NCBI GenBank assembly: GCA_031269595.1 | Contig: JAISYX010000020.1 | Location: 1-47,985, forward strand | Length of the DNA stretch: 47,985 bases | From: Oscillospiraceae bacterium | Lineage (GTDB): Bacteria > Bacillota > Clostridia > Oscillospirales > Acutalibacteraceae | Reading direction: 5' to 3' | Part shown: in pieces, positions 31,315-40,485 of the stretch | How the letters are laid out: the number at the start of each line of letters is the position of its first letter | How positions within the stretch are numbered: position 1 is the first letter of the stretch | Program-made: the position numbers and the translations under genes | The notes under the pieces: model-generated | The model's database searches: none | Seen by the model: only the letters and a program-made list of their open reading frames with translations | What the model was told of the DNA's origin: nothing

Positions 31315-31830
31315 ATGGAAGTTAAAAGATTGGAAAGAGCATTTTTCACCCGTGATGTGCTTGAGGTCAGCCCCGATTTGCTGGGCAAGCTGCTGGTGTT
31401 CAGGCAAGAGAGCGGGGAGCTTCTCAAATACAGGATTACCGGGACAGAGGCCTACCGAGGCGAGGAGGACACCGCCTGTCACGCAAGCAAAGGCAAAACC
31501 GCCCGCACATCTGTGATGTATAGCCAGGGCGGCTTTGCCTATGTCTATTTGTGTTATGGAATACATAGCTTGTTGAATATTGTAACAGGGACAGAGGGTG
31601 CACCTCAGGCTGCGCTGATTAGGGGCGTTGCGGGCTTTGACGGCCCGGGCAAGCTGACTAAGGCTATAGGCATAAACCGCAGCTTTAACGGTGAGGATTT
31701 TTGCCTTTCAAACCGCCTGTGGCTAGAGGAGGACAGCTTTAAGGCTGAGTACAGCACCGCTCCCCGTGTGGGCATAAATTACGCCGCTCCTGAGGATAGG
31801 GAGAGGCCGTGGCGGTTTATCCTTTCTTAG
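31315..31830 (+). CDS. DNA-3-methyladenine glycosylase (AAG/MPG family)
   Basis: 171 residues. This base-excision repair enzyme removes alkylated purines. Catalytic E45 lies in TGTEAYRG, and further motifs include DTACHASKGKTART, the DNA-intercalating-loop region GGFAYVYLCYG and the C-terminal GINYAAPEDRERPWRF. The ATG at 31315 has TGAGGA eight bases upstream; the longer frame from 31219 adds only non-conserved residues. Its 3' end overlaps the convergent TauE-type gene by 14 bases, so the two transcripts are antisense at their tails. Confidence 0.93.
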   Translation: MEVKRLERAFFTRDVLEVSPDLLGKLLVFRQESGELLKYRITGTEAYRGEEDTACHASKGKTARTSVMYSQGGFAYVYLCYGIHSLLNIVTGTEGAPQAALIRGVAGFDGPGKLTKAIGINRSFNGEDFCLSNRLWLEEDSFKAEYSTAPRVGINYAAPEDRERPWRFILS

Positions 31831-32194
31831 CTTCCGGCTTTTTCTTTTTAAAGGCCGTTATGCCAATCAAAATCAGGAATCCGCCAAATATCTTTTGCAG
31901 CAGCTCACCGCCCATCAGATTGGCGGCTAAAAATCCGCCTACAGCACCCAAAAGTCCTATTAATGCAAATTCAAGGACAAGCTTCTTTTCAATCAGGCCT
32001 GATTTTAGGTGCTTTATCACGGCAATTACAGCGCAGGGGATGAAGAAAATCAGATTAACGCCCTGTGCCTTTATTTGGGGAACTCCCGCAAAAATGGTAA
32101 GATAGAGCAGCAGCACACCGCCGCCGCCAAGGCCAAGACTGCCGGCCATTCCCGCAAGAATGCCAGCCAGAGTTGCAAACAGAAAATCAAGCAA
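31817..32194 (-). CDS. Half-size TauE/SafE membrane protein (second half)
   Basis: 125 residues with about four transmembrane segments. The glycine-rich TauE/SafE signature is near the start (GILAGMAGSLGLGGGGVLLL), followed by QGVNLIFFIPCAVIAV. Normal TauE/SafE exporters are ~250 residues with two such repeats. This protein and its upstream neighbour each hold one repeat, so they probably assemble as a heterodimer (inference). It starts 13 bases after the neighbour ends. A basic Lys-rich tail closes the chain. Confidence 0.82.
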   Translation of the reverse strand: MLDFLFATLAGILAGMAGSLGLGGGGVLLLYLTIFAGVPQIKAQGVNLIFFIPCAVIAVIKHLKSGLIEKKLVLEFALIGLLGAVGGFLAANLMGGELLQKIFGGFLILIGITAFKKKKPEAKKG

Positions 32195-32207
32195 AGCTTT
32201 TCACCTC

Positions 32208-32558
32208 TCATTTAAAGAACAGAATACGCACACCCGCCCACAGAGCAAAAACTCCGAATATCCTTTTAAGTATCTCTGCTGGGATTTTTGGCAGCAGCCA
32301 GCCGCCCAGCAATGCGCCTATTATGCCCCCGGGAATGTAGCTAAGAGAATCGGCCAGCTCCACCTGCCCACGCCACAGATACAGCCCTGCGCTAAGCACA
32401 GAGATTGGCAGTATAACCGCAATAGAGCTTGCGTGCGCCTTGTTTGGCTCAAGGCCGTTTTTTTCAAGGGCAGGCACGGCTATCATGCCGCCTCCTGCGC
32501 CAAGCAGACCGTTTATCAGTCCAACGCCCAATGCACTAAGAATTTTTTTAAGCTTCAT
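32208..32558 (-). CDS. Half-size TauE/SafE membrane protein (first half)
   Basis: 116 residues with about four transmembrane helices. The TauE/SafE motif is GLINGLLGAGGGMIAVP, and a second family stretch is AHASSIAVILPISVLSAGL. It is the first gene of the two-gene half-transporter operon. The substrate is unknown; the family exports or imports sulfur-containing organic anions. The start ATG has AAGGAG upstream. Confidence 0.82.
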   Translation of the reverse strand: MKLKKILSALGVGLINGLLGAGGGMIAVPALEKNGLEPNKAHASSIAVILPISVLSAGLYLWRGQVELADSLSYIPGGIIGALLGGWLLPKIPAEILKRIFGVFALWAGVRILFFK

Positions 32559-32571
32559 ATGGAGCTCCTTT

Positions 32572-32702
32572 GCTAGATATTAGATGTTAGAGATTAGAGG
32601 TTAGAAGTTCCCAGTTGCAGCTCCTGCTATAAATTAAGTTTGAATTACTTTTTAATATAAATTTGCGCAGCAAATTAGCCATTAATTACGAATTACGCAT
32701 TA
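32572..32702. repeat. Full composite intergenic repeat (CTAG module + middle + core + AT module)
   Basis: The most complete copy. It has CTAG/TTAGA heptad-like words (32572-32609), the middle segment CAGTTGCAGCTCCTGCTATA then AATTAAGTTTGAATTAC, the core AAATTTGCGCAGCAAATTAG, and the AT module CATTAATTACGAATTACGCA. In the opposite orientation the same order is found at 34502-34641. The rest of the gap to 32860 has no gene. Confidence 0.8.
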
Positions 32703-32860
32703 GTCCCAATCGTACACTCTATCTTGCCCCGAAATAAATTCAATATGTGTTAAAACCAAAAGCCCCCATTTTGGGTATTGAATATTCTCTCACACAGTGG
32801 TATAATTACAGAGTAAAGCTATTTTGAATCATAGAAGTTGTGAAAGGAAACGGTCAAACC

Positions 32861-33790
32861 ATGTCTAAAACCGCTATATTAATACCTTGCTATAACGAGG
32901 AAAAAACCATAGCAAAGGTTATTGCAGATTTTAAAGCCGCCCTGCCTCAGGCTGATATTTACGTTTACGACAACAACTCCAAGGATAAAACCGCCGAAAT
33001 TGCTCTGGCTAACGGCGCAATACTGCGCAGAGAGAGGAAGCAGGGCAAGGGCAATGTTATACGCACCATGTTTAGAGATATAGATGCCGATTGCTACCTG
33101 ATGGTGGACGGAGACGACACCTACCCCGCCGAGCACGCCGCCGAGCTATGCCGCCTTGTGCTGGAGGAGGACGCCGACATGGTGGTTGGGGACAGGCTTT
33201 CTACTACATATTTTACTGAGAATAAGCGCAAGTTCCACAACGCAGGAAACAGCGTTGTGCGCAGCTTGGTTAACTACTTCTTCAAGGGTCATATAAGGGA
33301 TATTATGACAGGCTACAGAGCCTTCAGCCCGCTGTTTGTCAAGACCTTCCCCATACTCTCCTCAGGCTTTGAAATTGAAACAGAGATGACTATCCACGCC
33401 CTTGACAAAAACCTCAATATCTCAGAAGTTCCCATAGATTACAGGGACAGGCCGGAGGGCAGCGAATCCAAGCTTAACACCGTCTCAGACGGCTTCAAGG
33501 TTATTTTTACCATAATAAGATTATATAAAGACTATCGCCCGCTTAGATTTTTTGGCCTTGCAGCAGGTGTACTGCTTCTCATTGCGGCGGGACTGCTGGT
33601 GCCTGTGCTGGTGGATTACTTCCAAACACATCTGGTGCCAAGGTTCCCAAGCCTGATAGTTTCAGGCTTTACGGCATTGGCGGCTATGCTCTCACTCTTC
33701 TGTGGCCTTATTTTGGATACCCAAACAAAGGCCATAAGGCAGGATTTTGAATTTAAGCTTATCTCTGTCAAGAATATGCTTAAAAAATAA
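32861..33790 (+). CDS. GT2 family glycosyltransferase, DPM1/GtrB-like
   Basis: 309 residues. The GT-A domain (1-~220) has LIPCYNEEKTI, VYDNNSKDKT, the metal-binding DGDDTYPAEH (83-92) and the acceptor-site region MTGYRAFSPLF. Two C-terminal transmembrane helices follow (~235-260 and ~275-295). Such enzymes transfer a sugar to polyprenyl phosphate at the membrane. ATG 32861 is used; AAAGGAAAC lies upstream with a slightly long spacing, and a GTG at 32840 is an alternative. It may form a unit with the regulator gene 43 bases downstream. Confidence 0.88.
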   Translation: MSKTAILIPCYNEEKTIAKVIADFKAALPQADIYVYDNNSKDKTAEIALANGAILRRERKQGKGNVIRTMFRDIDADCYLMVDGDDTYPAEHAAELCRLVLEEDADMVVGDRLSTTYFTENKRKFHNAGNSVVRSLVNYFFKGHIRDIMTGYRAFSPLFVKTFPILSSGFEIETEMTIHALDKNLNISEVPIDYRDRPEGSESKLNTVSDGFKVIFTIIRLYKDYRPLRFFGLAAGVLLLIAAGLLVPVLVDYFQTHLVPRFPSLIVSGFTALAAMLSLFCGLILDTQTKAIRQDFEFKLISVKNMLKK

Positions 33791-33833
33791 CACGTGAGCC
33801 ACTTTCAACCAAACACTTTAATTGGTGAATTAT

Positions 33834-34502
33834 ATGAAGCAAAAAAGCGAAGTTCCTCAAGAATTTAGGGAGCGTCTGCGCACTCTGCGGCGTGAGGCGG
33901 GCTACACCCTGCAAACTCTGGCCGATAAGCTTAACGCCGAATACGGTGCAAGCATTAACAAGGGCATGCTTTCGAAATACGAAAACGGCCTTAATATGCC
34001 CACCGCGGGCACTCTTTATTGCCTTCGCCTGCTTTTGAGTGTGCCAAAGGATTATCTCTTAGGCAAATCTAACGAGAAGTATGTAAGCGAACGCTTGGGC
34101 TCAGGTGAATATATATCTGTCTCTGTGCCTGTTTACACCACCAAAAGCGGCACAAATCACCCCGACGAGAGCGTTGTGGAGCTGCTGCCAAAGAGTATGC
34201 TGGCAGGCGGCAGGGAGTTTTTCGGCCTTAAAATTACAGGCAATCGCCTTGCTCCCCGCTTTGCAAACGGAGATGTTATCATATTTGAACGCAGACGCAA
34301 GGCCTCCAAAAACTCCGTGTGCGCTGTCTCGATAGGCCGTGCTGCGGCCATTTTGTGCACTGTAATTAACAAGCGTGAGGGCAAGCAGATAATCCCACTA
34401 GACCCCGCATTAGAGCCCAGCTTTTACAGCACAGCACAAATTAAAGAGCTGCCTGTGCACATTCAAGGTGAGGCGATTTCTCTGCGGAGGAGAAACGTTT
34501 GA
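33834..34502 (+). CDS. XRE regulator with S24/LexA-like C-terminal domain lacking the catalytic Ser
   Basis: 222 residues. The helix-turn-helix (~10-70) carries RLRTLRREAGYTLQTLADKL and MLSKYENGLNMP. The C-terminal half (~115-215) has a LexA/CI-like beta fold with FFGLKITGNRLAPRFANGDV. The position of the S24 nucleophile in GDSM-P is occupied by arginine (GNRLAP), so autocleavage is unlikely. It would act as a constitutive or ligand-sensing repressor (inference). The ATG at 33834 has a GGTG site. The stop lies at the start of a composite repeat. Confidence 0.82.
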   Translation: MKQKSEVPQEFRERLRTLRREAGYTLQTLADKLNAEYGASINKGMLSKYENGLNMPTAGTLYCLRLLLSVPKDYLLGKSNEKYVSERLGSGEYISVSVPVYTTKSGTNHPDESVVELLPKSMLAGGREFFGLKITGNRLAPRFANGDVIIFERRRKASKNSVCAVSIGRAAAILCTVINKREGKQIIPLDPALEPSFYSTAQIKELPVHIQGEAISLRRRNV

Positions 34503-34641
34503 TTAAATTGAAAGTTGAAAATTGAAAATGAAGGTGATTTGCTGCGGCAAATTTTGATTAAAGAGTAGTTTAAACTTAATTTATAGCGGGAACTGCGACT
34601 GGGCAATTTCTAGCTTCTAGCCTCTGGTCTCTAGCCTCTAG
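34502..34641. repeat. Full composite intergenic repeat, inverted orientation
   Basis: It begins at the regulator stop (TGATTAAATTGAAAGTTGAA) and continues through the core GATTTGCTGCGGCAAATTTT. The middle segment AACTTAATTTATAGCGGGAA is the complement of that at 32610-32660. CTAG words end the copy. Confidence 0.8.
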
Positions 34642-34687
34642 TGGTGACAGCTCCCTCCCGAGAGGGAGCAAAACACACACCAAAAAC

Positions 34688-34716
34688 AGCCCCAAGCTAT
34701 AAAATAGCTTGGGGCT
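34688..34716. terminator. Terminator at the leuB end
   Basis: AGCCCCAAGCTAT and ATAGCTTGGGGCT with a three-base loop. AAATTTT flanks it. It lies 16 bases after the leuB stop on the minus strand. Confidence 0.8.
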
Positions 34717-34727
34717 AAATTTTAAAA

Positions 34728-34755
34728 ATAATTATGCATTATCAATTATGCATTG
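34728..34755. repeat. AT-rich repeat module forming the leuB end
   Basis: AATTATGCATTATCAATTAT is a repeat-family word. Read on the minus strand it encodes the last leuB residues (QCIIDNA) and the stop. Confidence 0.7.
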
Positions 34756-35814
34756 AAGAATCGCATCTCGCATTGCCGCTGTGCCTACAAAGGCCTCATT
34801 TGGGGCGGCTATGTCTGCTGTGCGCAGGCCGCTCTCCAGCACCTTGTTCACCGCCTCCTCTATTGCGCCTGCCTCTTTATCCAGGCCAAAGGAGAAGCGC
34901 AGCATCATTGCGGCCGAGAGTATGGTTGCAATAGGATTTGCCGCACCCTTGCCCGCTATATCGGGCGCAGAGCCGTGTATAGGCTCATACATGCCGTTTG
35001 TTCCCTCTCCAAGGGAGGAGGAGGGCAGCATCCCTATTGAGCCTGTGAGCTGTGAGGCCTCGTCTGAGAGGATGTCACCAAACATGTTGGAGGTCACCAC
35101 AACATCAAACTGCGCAGGATTGCGCACCAGCTGCATGGCGGCATTGTCCACCAGCATGTCAGTGTAGCTCACGTCAGGATACTCCTGAGCAAGGCGGTGT
35201 ATCGTCTCCCTCCACAGGCGTGAGGATTCCAGCACATTGGCCTTATCTATGCTTATAAGCTTTTTGCCTCTTTTTCTTGCGGCCTCAAAGGCCACACGGC
35301 CTATGCGCTCAATCTCCTTGACGCTGTAACGCTCGGTGTCATAGGCCTCCTCGCCGTTTTCGCCCTGATTGCGGCCTCTCTCGCCAAAATAAATGCCGCC
35401 TGTAAGCTCACGCACAATTAGAATATCAAAGCCGGCCTCGGCAAGCTCTGCACGCAGGGGACAGGCCTCCTTTAAAGGGGGATAGAGCTTTGCGGGGCGC
35501 AGGTTTGAGTACAAGCCCATGGCAGCTCTAATGCCCAGCAGAGCCGCCTCAGGGCGCAGATGCCCGGGCAGAGTGTCCCACTTAGGGCCTCCCACTGCAC
35601 CAAGCAGAACGCTGTCTGCGGCAAGGCAGCCCTTAACGGTCTCCTCAGGCAGAGGGTGTCCGGTTTCATCATATGCAATGCCGCCCATAAGATAGGGCGT
35701 GTAGGTAAAGGAATGCCCGAATTTTTCGCCTATTTTATCAAGTATAGGCAGCGTAGCATCAACAATTTCAGGGCCAATGCCGTCGCCCTTTAACAGAGCT
35801 ATTTTATAGTTCAT
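34732..35814 (-). CDS. leuB: 3-isopropylmalate dehydrogenase
   Basis: 360 residues. It oxidises 3-isopropylmalate with NAD+ in leucine synthesis and, where CimA is present, also acts on methylmalate for isoleucine. Motifs include [12 protein letters not shown] at the start, [11 protein letters not shown], the substrate arginines in [10 protein letters not shown] and [10 protein letters not shown], the catalytic [17 protein letters not shown] segment, [13 protein letters not shown], the metal-binding [11 protein letters not shown] and the NAD-binding [15 protein letters not shown]. Its last seven residues appear to derive from an AT-rich repeat. It is the last gene of the leu cluster and starts 22 bases after the zinc-ribbon membrane gene. 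Confidence 0.96.
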   Translation of the reverse strand: MNYKIALLKGDGIGPEIVDATLPILDKIGEKFGHSFTYTPYLMGGIAYDETGHPLPEETVKGCLAADSVLLGAVGGPKWDTLPGHLRPEAALLGIRAAMGLYSNLRPAKLYPPLKEACPLRAELAEAGFDILIVRELTGGIYFGERGRNQGENGEEAYDTERYSVKEIERIGRVAFEAARKRGKKLISIDKANVLESSRLWRETIHRLAQEYPDVSYTDMLVDNAAMQLVRNPAQFDVVVTSNMFGDILSDEASQLTGSIGMLPSSSLGEGTNGMYEPIHGSAPDIAGKGAANPIATILSAAMMLRFSFGLDKEAGAIEEAVNKVLESGLRTADIAAPNEAFVGTAAMRDAILQCIIDNA

Positions 35815-35835
35815 GTGGTTTGTTTCCTTTCTTAT

Positions 35836-36750
35836 TTAGCGGTTACGCACACAATTGTTACATGGGTCATGTTTACCTGCTTGCTTAGCCTCTGTTAATG
35901 AGCCAGAGTAGATGGTTTTGGATCTAGCCAGAGAGCGGCAACCCTTACTGTAATGATACGATTTTCCATTCGGAACCCAATAAACAATTGCGGGTATGGT
36001 TTTGCCTTGCGGATTAGTTGTTGTAACTACCGCTTTTTTAGTGGTTGTTTTTGGTTTAACTGTTGTTGTTTTGGGAACTGCTGTAGTAACCTTGCGAGTG
36101 GTGGTTTTATTTGTAACAGTTGTTTTTTTTACAGCTGCTTTGCTGCTGGTTTTGGCAGCAGTTTTTGTTGTGGTTGTGGTTTTGGCGGCCGCTGCTTCTG
36201 TGACATTTACACTGGTGTCTGCCAGTGTGCTGGGGGGTTCTGCTGTCGTCACCTCTGTAACTACTATTGTGGTAGTATCAGGTATTGTCATTATCGTTGA
36301 CTCTTCAAAAACATTGTAAGATACTGCTGACGAAACCTCTACCTGAGCAAGAGCTGGTTTGCTTATTGGAGCGAACTCTGCCACTGCCCACGGAACAAAA
36401 ATCAAAGCCATCAAAACCGAAAAGGCTGATATTGAAATTGCGTATGGAGTAGGATTTTTCTGTTTTATTGCCTGTACAACACACATAATTGCGCAAAAGA
36501 AAACATTAATCAAACAAAACGCAAACACAAACCACAAAAGGCTTGCAGTAAAAAGAGAAAGACATGCTATACAAAGCTCAATAACATAGAACCACCATCG
36601 CTTTAAAAAATCAGCTTTTAACCATCTGAGTTTTGACATACAAGAAGATTTGACAGAGTGTTTATAGATTACATTATGCAACGACTTGCCACAGCTAAAG
36701 CAAAATTTGTTTGCTTTGGGATTCTCTCGACCACATCTAGGACAAAACAT
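35836..36750 (-). CDS. Zinc-ribbon membrane protein with Thr-rich linker and C-terminal metal-binding-like domain
   Basis: 304 residues. The N-terminal zinc ribbon (CPRCGRENPKANKFCFSCGK) spans 3-22. About three membrane helices follow (~50-130). A long Thr/Lys/Val-rich linker (~165-250) leads to a C-terminal domain ending NGKSYHYSKGCRSLARSK then EAKQAGKHDPCNNC, which has the H-x6-C...C-x-x-C spacing of small domains found in secreted nucleases and surface proteins. Function unknown. It interrupts leuD and leuB on the same strand. GGAGG precedes the ATG. Confidence 0.78.
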   Translation of the reverse strand: MFCPRCGRENPKANKFCFSCGKSLHNVIYKHSVKSSCMSKLRWLKADFLKRWWFYVIELCIACLSLFTASLLWFVFAFCLINVFFCAIMCVVQAIKQKNPTPYAISISAFSVLMALIFVPWAVAEFAPISKPALAQVEVSSAVSYNVFEESTIMTIPDTTTIVVTEVTTAEPPSTLADTSVNVTEAAAAKTTTTTKTAAKTSSKAAVKKTTVTNKTTTRKVTTAVPKTTTVKPKTTTKKAVVTTTNPQGKTIPAIVYWVPNGKSYHYSKGCRSLARSKTIYSGSLTEAKQAGKHDPCNNCVRNR

Positions 36751-36895
36751 ATTGAAACTTCCTCCAATTTTATATTTCTCCTAAATATTACCATAAAACC
36801 CTAATTTATGCAAGCCTAATCTTCATATTCGGTGATATTATATTGTTCTTAATGAGATAACATATAGAAATGCAATAATAAGTTTTCCTATCCGT

Positions 36896-36940
36896 TCTTA
36901 CCTCTTACCTCTTACTTCTTGCCTCTTGCTTCTGCTAGTG
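36896..36940. repeat. CTTACCTC-type degenerate repeat at the leuD end
   Basis: CTTACCTCTTACCTCTTACT recurs as a short tandem, a diverged form of the CTAG module. The leuD stop codon lies in its right half. Confidence 0.5.
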
Positions 36941-37423
36941 TAGCTCGCCGCTAGCCGCCACCGCAACCAAGCCACCGCCATTAATTATCCCCTGCAAAAA
37001 CTCAGGGAAGGGCGCAACCTTGTATTCCTTGCCGTTTTGGCTCTTGTTTGTTATAAGACCATTTTCAAAATCAACGCTCAGCTCGTCGCCCTCGTTAATC
37101 TCCTTTGCGGCCTCGGGGCTCTCTATAATGGCAAGCCCGATATTTATTGAATTGCGATAGAATATGCGTGCAAAGCTCTCGGCTATAATGAGTGCAATGC
37201 CGCTCTCCTTTATAACTATGGGTGCGTGCTCACGGGAAGAGCCGCAGCCAAAGTTCTTGCCTGCAACTATTATGTCGCCAGCTGTTATCTTCTTGTGAAA
37301 ATCAGGGTCTATATCCTCCATTGCATGTGAGGTAAGCTCCTGCTTGTTGGTTGTGTTAAGATAACGTGCCGGAATTATAACATCCGTATCCACATTATCG
37401 CCGTATTTAATAACCTTGTTCAT
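36935..37423 (-). CDS. leuD: 3-isopropylmalate dehydratase small subunit
   Basis: 162 residues. With LeuC it isomerises 2-isopropylmalate to 3-isopropylmalate, or citramalate to methylmalate. The aconitase swivel-domain motifs are [48 protein letters not shown] and the C-terminal [18 protein letters not shown] 37423 has AAAGGATA upstream; the longer frame to 37531 is translated repeat DNA. It is separated from leuC by a composite repeat of ~150 bases. Confidence 0.96.
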   Translation of the reverse strand: MNKVIKYGDNVDTDVIIPARYLNTTNKQELTSHAMEDIDPDFHKKITAGDIIVAGKNFGCGSSREHAPIVIKESGIALIIAESFARIFYRNSINIGLAIIESPEAAKEINEGDELSVDFENGLITNKSQNGKEYKVAPFPEFLQGIINGGGLVAVAASGELH

Positions 37424-37443
37424 AAGTAAAATATCCTTTCCCC

Positions 37444-37597
37444 GACTAGAGGCTGGAGGCCAGAGACTAGAAGCTAGAATTTGTCCAGTCACAGCTCCGC
37501 CCAACGTCTTTAATTTAAATTTGCGAAGCAAATCACCATTAATTACGCATTACGAATTAAAATAATTGCCATTAAAAAAACTTTCAATTTTCAACTG
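37444..37597. repeat. Full composite intergenic repeat between leuC and leuD
   Basis: CTAG words (ACTAGAGGCTGGAGGCCAGA, GACTAGAAGCTAG), the middle CCAGTCACAGCTCCGCCCAA, the core AAATTTGCGAAGCAAATCAC, the AT module CATTAATTACGCATTACGAA and a terminal CTTTCAATTTTCAAC that encodes the leuC C-terminus. Confidence 0.8.
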
Positions 37598-38867
37598 CGC
37601 CAGCTGTCAACTGCGGCAGCAACCTTGGGTCAAAAAGCTTGCCCGCAATTGCCGAAGCCGCCGCAACCGTTGGGCTTGCCAGATATACCTCTGACTTAAC
37701 GTGCCCCATGCGCCCCACAAAATTGCGGTTGGTTGTGGCCACAGCCCGCTCTCCCGCCGCAAGTATACCCATATGTCCGCCGAGGCAGGGCCCGCAGGTG
37801 GGCGCAGAAACTAAAGCCCCTGCGTTAATGAATATCTCAAGCAGACCCAACTTAAGAGCCTCTAAATAGATTTTTTGAGTTGCGGGTATAATAATGGTTC
37901 TAACGCCCTTAGCAACCCTTCTACCCTTGAATATCTCAGCGGCGGCCACTAAATCCTCAAGTCTGCCGTTGGTGCACGAGCCTATCACAGCCTGGTCAAT
38001 TTTAACCTCGCCTATCTCCTTGAAGGTTTTGGCGTTTTCGGGCAAATGAGGAAAGGCCACTGTAGGCTCTATCTCTGAGAGGTTGATTTTAATCACTCTT
38101 GCATAAACTGCATCCTCATCAGCTGTGTAGATTTTAGGCTCCTTCGCCCCTGTGGATTTAAGGTATTCCAAGGTGATTTCATCTACAGGGAAAATGCCGT
38201 TTTTGCCGCCTGCCTCTATGGCCATGTTGCAAATGCAAAGCCTGTCGCTAATGCTCAGGGAGGCCACGCCCTCCCCTGTAAACTCTATGGATTGATACAG
38301 CGCACCATCTACCCCTATCAGGCCTATAAGGTGCAAAACAACATCCTTGCCTGAGATATAGGGCTGCAAGCTGCCTGTGAGCTCCACCTTGATTGCGGCG
38401 GGAACCTTAAACCAAGCCTTTCCTGTGGCCATTCCCACGGCCATATCCGTTGAACCCACTCCTGTAGAAAAAGCACCAAGTGCGCCGTAGGTGCAGGTGT
38501 GAGAATCTGCCCCTATCACCACATCACCTGCGGTGACAAGGCCTTTCTCTGGCAGAAGGGCGTGCTCAACGCCCATGTCGCCGCCGTCATAAAAGCCCGG
38601 GATGCTGTGCTCTCCGGCAAAATCACGGCAGGTTTTGCACTGCTCGGCGGCCTTTATGTCCTTGTTGGGGGCAAAATGGTCCATAACCAGAGAGATTTTG
38701 TCAGGGTCAAAAATCTTTGCGTCGGCTATTCTGTTAAATTCCTCAATTGCAACGGGAGCGGTTATGTCGTTGGCCAAAACCCTATCAAGATTAGCCAGAA
38801 TAAGCTCTCCCACGGCAACTGTCTCCTTGCCTGCATGTGCGGCAAGGATTTTTTGTGTTAAAGTCAT
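37584..38867 (-). CDS. leuC: 3-isopropylmalate dehydratase large subunit
   Basis: 427 residues of an aconitase-family [4Fe-4S] enzyme. Cluster cysteines lie in GSCTNGR and in [13 protein letters not shown]. The substrate loop region ([40 protein letters not shown]) is intact. ATG 38867 is chosen because AAGGA lies about ten bases upstream; the ATG at 38879 is too close. The start is five bases beyond the cimA stop, so translation is probably coupled. The last residues (AVEN and stop) come from an AATTGAAAATTGAAAG-type repeat end. Confidence 0.95.
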   Translation of the reverse strand: MTLTQKILAAHAGKETVAVGELILANLDRVLANDITAPVAIEEFNRIADAKIFDPDKISLVMDHFAPNKDIKAAEQCKTCRDFAGEHSIPGFYDGGDMGVEHALLPEKGLVTAGDVVIGADSHTCTYGALGAFSTGVGSTDMAVGMATGKAWFKVPAAIKVELTGSLQPYISGKDVVLHLIGLIGVDGALYQSIEFTGEGVASLSISDRLCICNMAIEAGGKNGIFPVDEITLEYLKSTGAKEPKIYTADEDAVYARVIKINLSEIEPTVAFPHLPENAKTFKEIGEVKIDQAVIGSCTNGRLEDLVAAAEIFKGRRVAKGVRTIIIPATQKIYLEALKLGLLEIFINAGALVSAPTCGPCLGGHMGILAAGERAVATTNRNFVGRMGHVKSEVYLASPTVAAASAIAGKLFDPRLLPQLTAGAVEN

Positions 38868-38871
38868 GCTC

Positions 38872-40431
38872 TTAATCATCCTTACTTAATTTATATTCTA
38901 TAGAATCTATCAGTGCTGTTATACTCGCCTCTATAATGTCGTCAGAGACGCCTATAGTTGTCCATGTGCCTGTTGCGTCCGTGCTCTCGATTAAAACACG
39001 CACCTTTGCGGCTGTGGCGGCCTTTTGGTCAAGGACACGCACCTTGTAATCGGTCAGCTTCATTTCGCTAAGCTGAGGATAAAACACGCACAGAGCCTTT
39101 CTCATGGCGTTATCAAGGGCGTGAACAGGGCCGTGACCCTGCGCTGCTGTGGTCTCGGTTTGCCCGTCTACATCCACCTTGATGGTTGCGGTGGAGGGCA
39201 GCTCACCCTGCAGGGGCGGGAACTCGCCTATGGTTTTGTACAAAACCAGCTTGAAATGGGTTTTAAATGTGCCTAAAAGCTTGCGTGTAAGCAGCTCAAA
39301 GCTTGCGTCTGCCGCCTCAAATTGATAGCCAAAGTGCTCAAGCTCCTTTAGCTTTGATATAATTTCGGCCAAGCGGGGGTCGTCCTTGCGCAGCTCGGGA
39401 GCATAGGGCTTAACCTTTTCTAAAACACTGCCCCTGCCCGCAACCTCGCTAAGCATGAATCGGCGTTTGTTGCCCACAAGTGAGGGCTCGATATGCTCAA
39501 ATGAGGTGCTGTTTTTAAGCACGCCGTCTATGTGCATTCCCGCCTTGTGTGAAAAGGCGTTTTTGCCCACATAGGGCTTGCTTGCAGATAGCTGCACATT
39601 TGCAATCTCTGAGATTTTGCTGGCTGTGGTGAATAGCTGGGCAATATTCCCCTCTACCTCCATGCCGGATTTTAACACAAGCGAGGGCAGAACCCCCGAG
39701 AGGTCGGCGTTGCCGCAGCGTTCTCCAAAGCCCACAAAGGTGCCCTGAATGTGGCTTGCGCCCGCCTCCGCCGCCAGCAGAGAGTTTGCAACGGCACAGC
39801 CTGTGTCGTTGTGCGTGTGTATGCCCAGGGGTGTGTTAGGGAACACCAGTGCTACATCGGCAACAATGCGGTAAAGTATAAGGGGCATAGTGCCGCCGTT
39901 GGTATCGCAGAGGCAGAGTACATCCGCACCCGCCCTTGCAGCGGCGGAGAGCACAGACATTGCATACACCTTATCGGCAAGATAGCCGTCAAAAAAGTGC
40001 TCTGCGTCAAATATAACCTCCTTGCCGTGGGACTTTAAAAAGCGCACAGAATCTGAAATCATGCTAAGATTTTCTTCCAGACTTGCCCCCAGAATCTCCT
40101 TAACATGCAAATCCCAGCTCTTGCCAAAAATGGTGACAACGGGTGTATTTGCATCCAGCAGTGCTTTTAGATTGGAATCCTCCTCGGCAGTAATGCCCTT
40201 GCGGCGTGTAGAGCCAAAGGCGGCCAGTTTAGCGTTTTTGAGCTTTAGCTCACCTGCACGGGCAAAGAACTCCAAATCCTTGGGGTTAGAGGCCGGATTC
40301 CCCGCCTCTATATATCCTACGCCGTATTCATCCAGCGCATGGGCTATAGCCAGCTTATCGTTAACCGAAAAGGAGATGTCCACCCCCTGAGCACCGTCTC
40401 GCAGGGTTGAATCTAATATTGAGATTTTCAA
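38872..40431 (-). CDS. cimA: (R)-citramalate synthase
   Basis: 519 residues. It condenses pyruvate and acetyl-CoA to citramalate, the entry to 2-oxobutanoate for isoleucine without threonine deaminase. The DRE-TIM metallolyase motif is [18 protein letters not shown]. The metal-binding H-x-H is in [16 protein letters not shown], and [16 protein letters not shown] is the loop typical of the CimA subclass (TIGR00977). The C-terminal LeuA-like regulatory domain (~410-515) is present, so feedback control by isoleucine is likely. TTG 40431 is chosen with GAAAGGAG eight bases upstream; GTG 40440 would overlap that site. Confidence 0.92.
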   Translation of the reverse strand: MKISILDSTLRDGAQGVDISFSVNDKLAIAHALDEYGVGYIEAGNPASNPKDLEFFARAGELKLKNAKLAAFGSTRRKGITAEEDSNLKALLDANTPVVTIFGKSWDLHVKEILGASLEENLSMISDSVRFLKSHGKEVIFDAEHFFDGYLADKVYAMSVLSAAARAGADVLCLCDTNGGTMPLILYRIVADVALVFPNTPLGIHTHNDTGCAVANSLLAAEAGASHIQGTFVGFGERCGNADLSGVLPSLVLKSGMEVEGNIAQLFTTASKISEIANVQLSASKPYVGKNAFSHKAGMHIDGVLKNSTSFEHIEPSLVGNKRRFMLSEVAGRGSVLEKVKPYAPELRKDDPRLAEIISKLKELEHFGYQFEAADASFELLTRKLLGTFKTHFKLVLYKTIGEFPPLQGELPSTATIKVDVDGQTETTAAQGHGPVHALDNAMRKALCVFYPQLSEMKLTDYKVRVLDQKAATAAKVRVLIESTDATGTWTTIGVSDDIIEASITALIDSIEYKLSKDD

Positions 40432-40485
40432 GTTTATCACTCCTTTCTTTTAATTCATAATGATTATAGATTTGCTGAAATAACA

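Noticed and set aside
36000..36320. Hydrophobic plus-strand ORFs (Val/Thr/Cys-rich)
   Set aside because: They are the reverse complement of the Thr/Lys-rich linker of the zinc-ribbon membrane protein.
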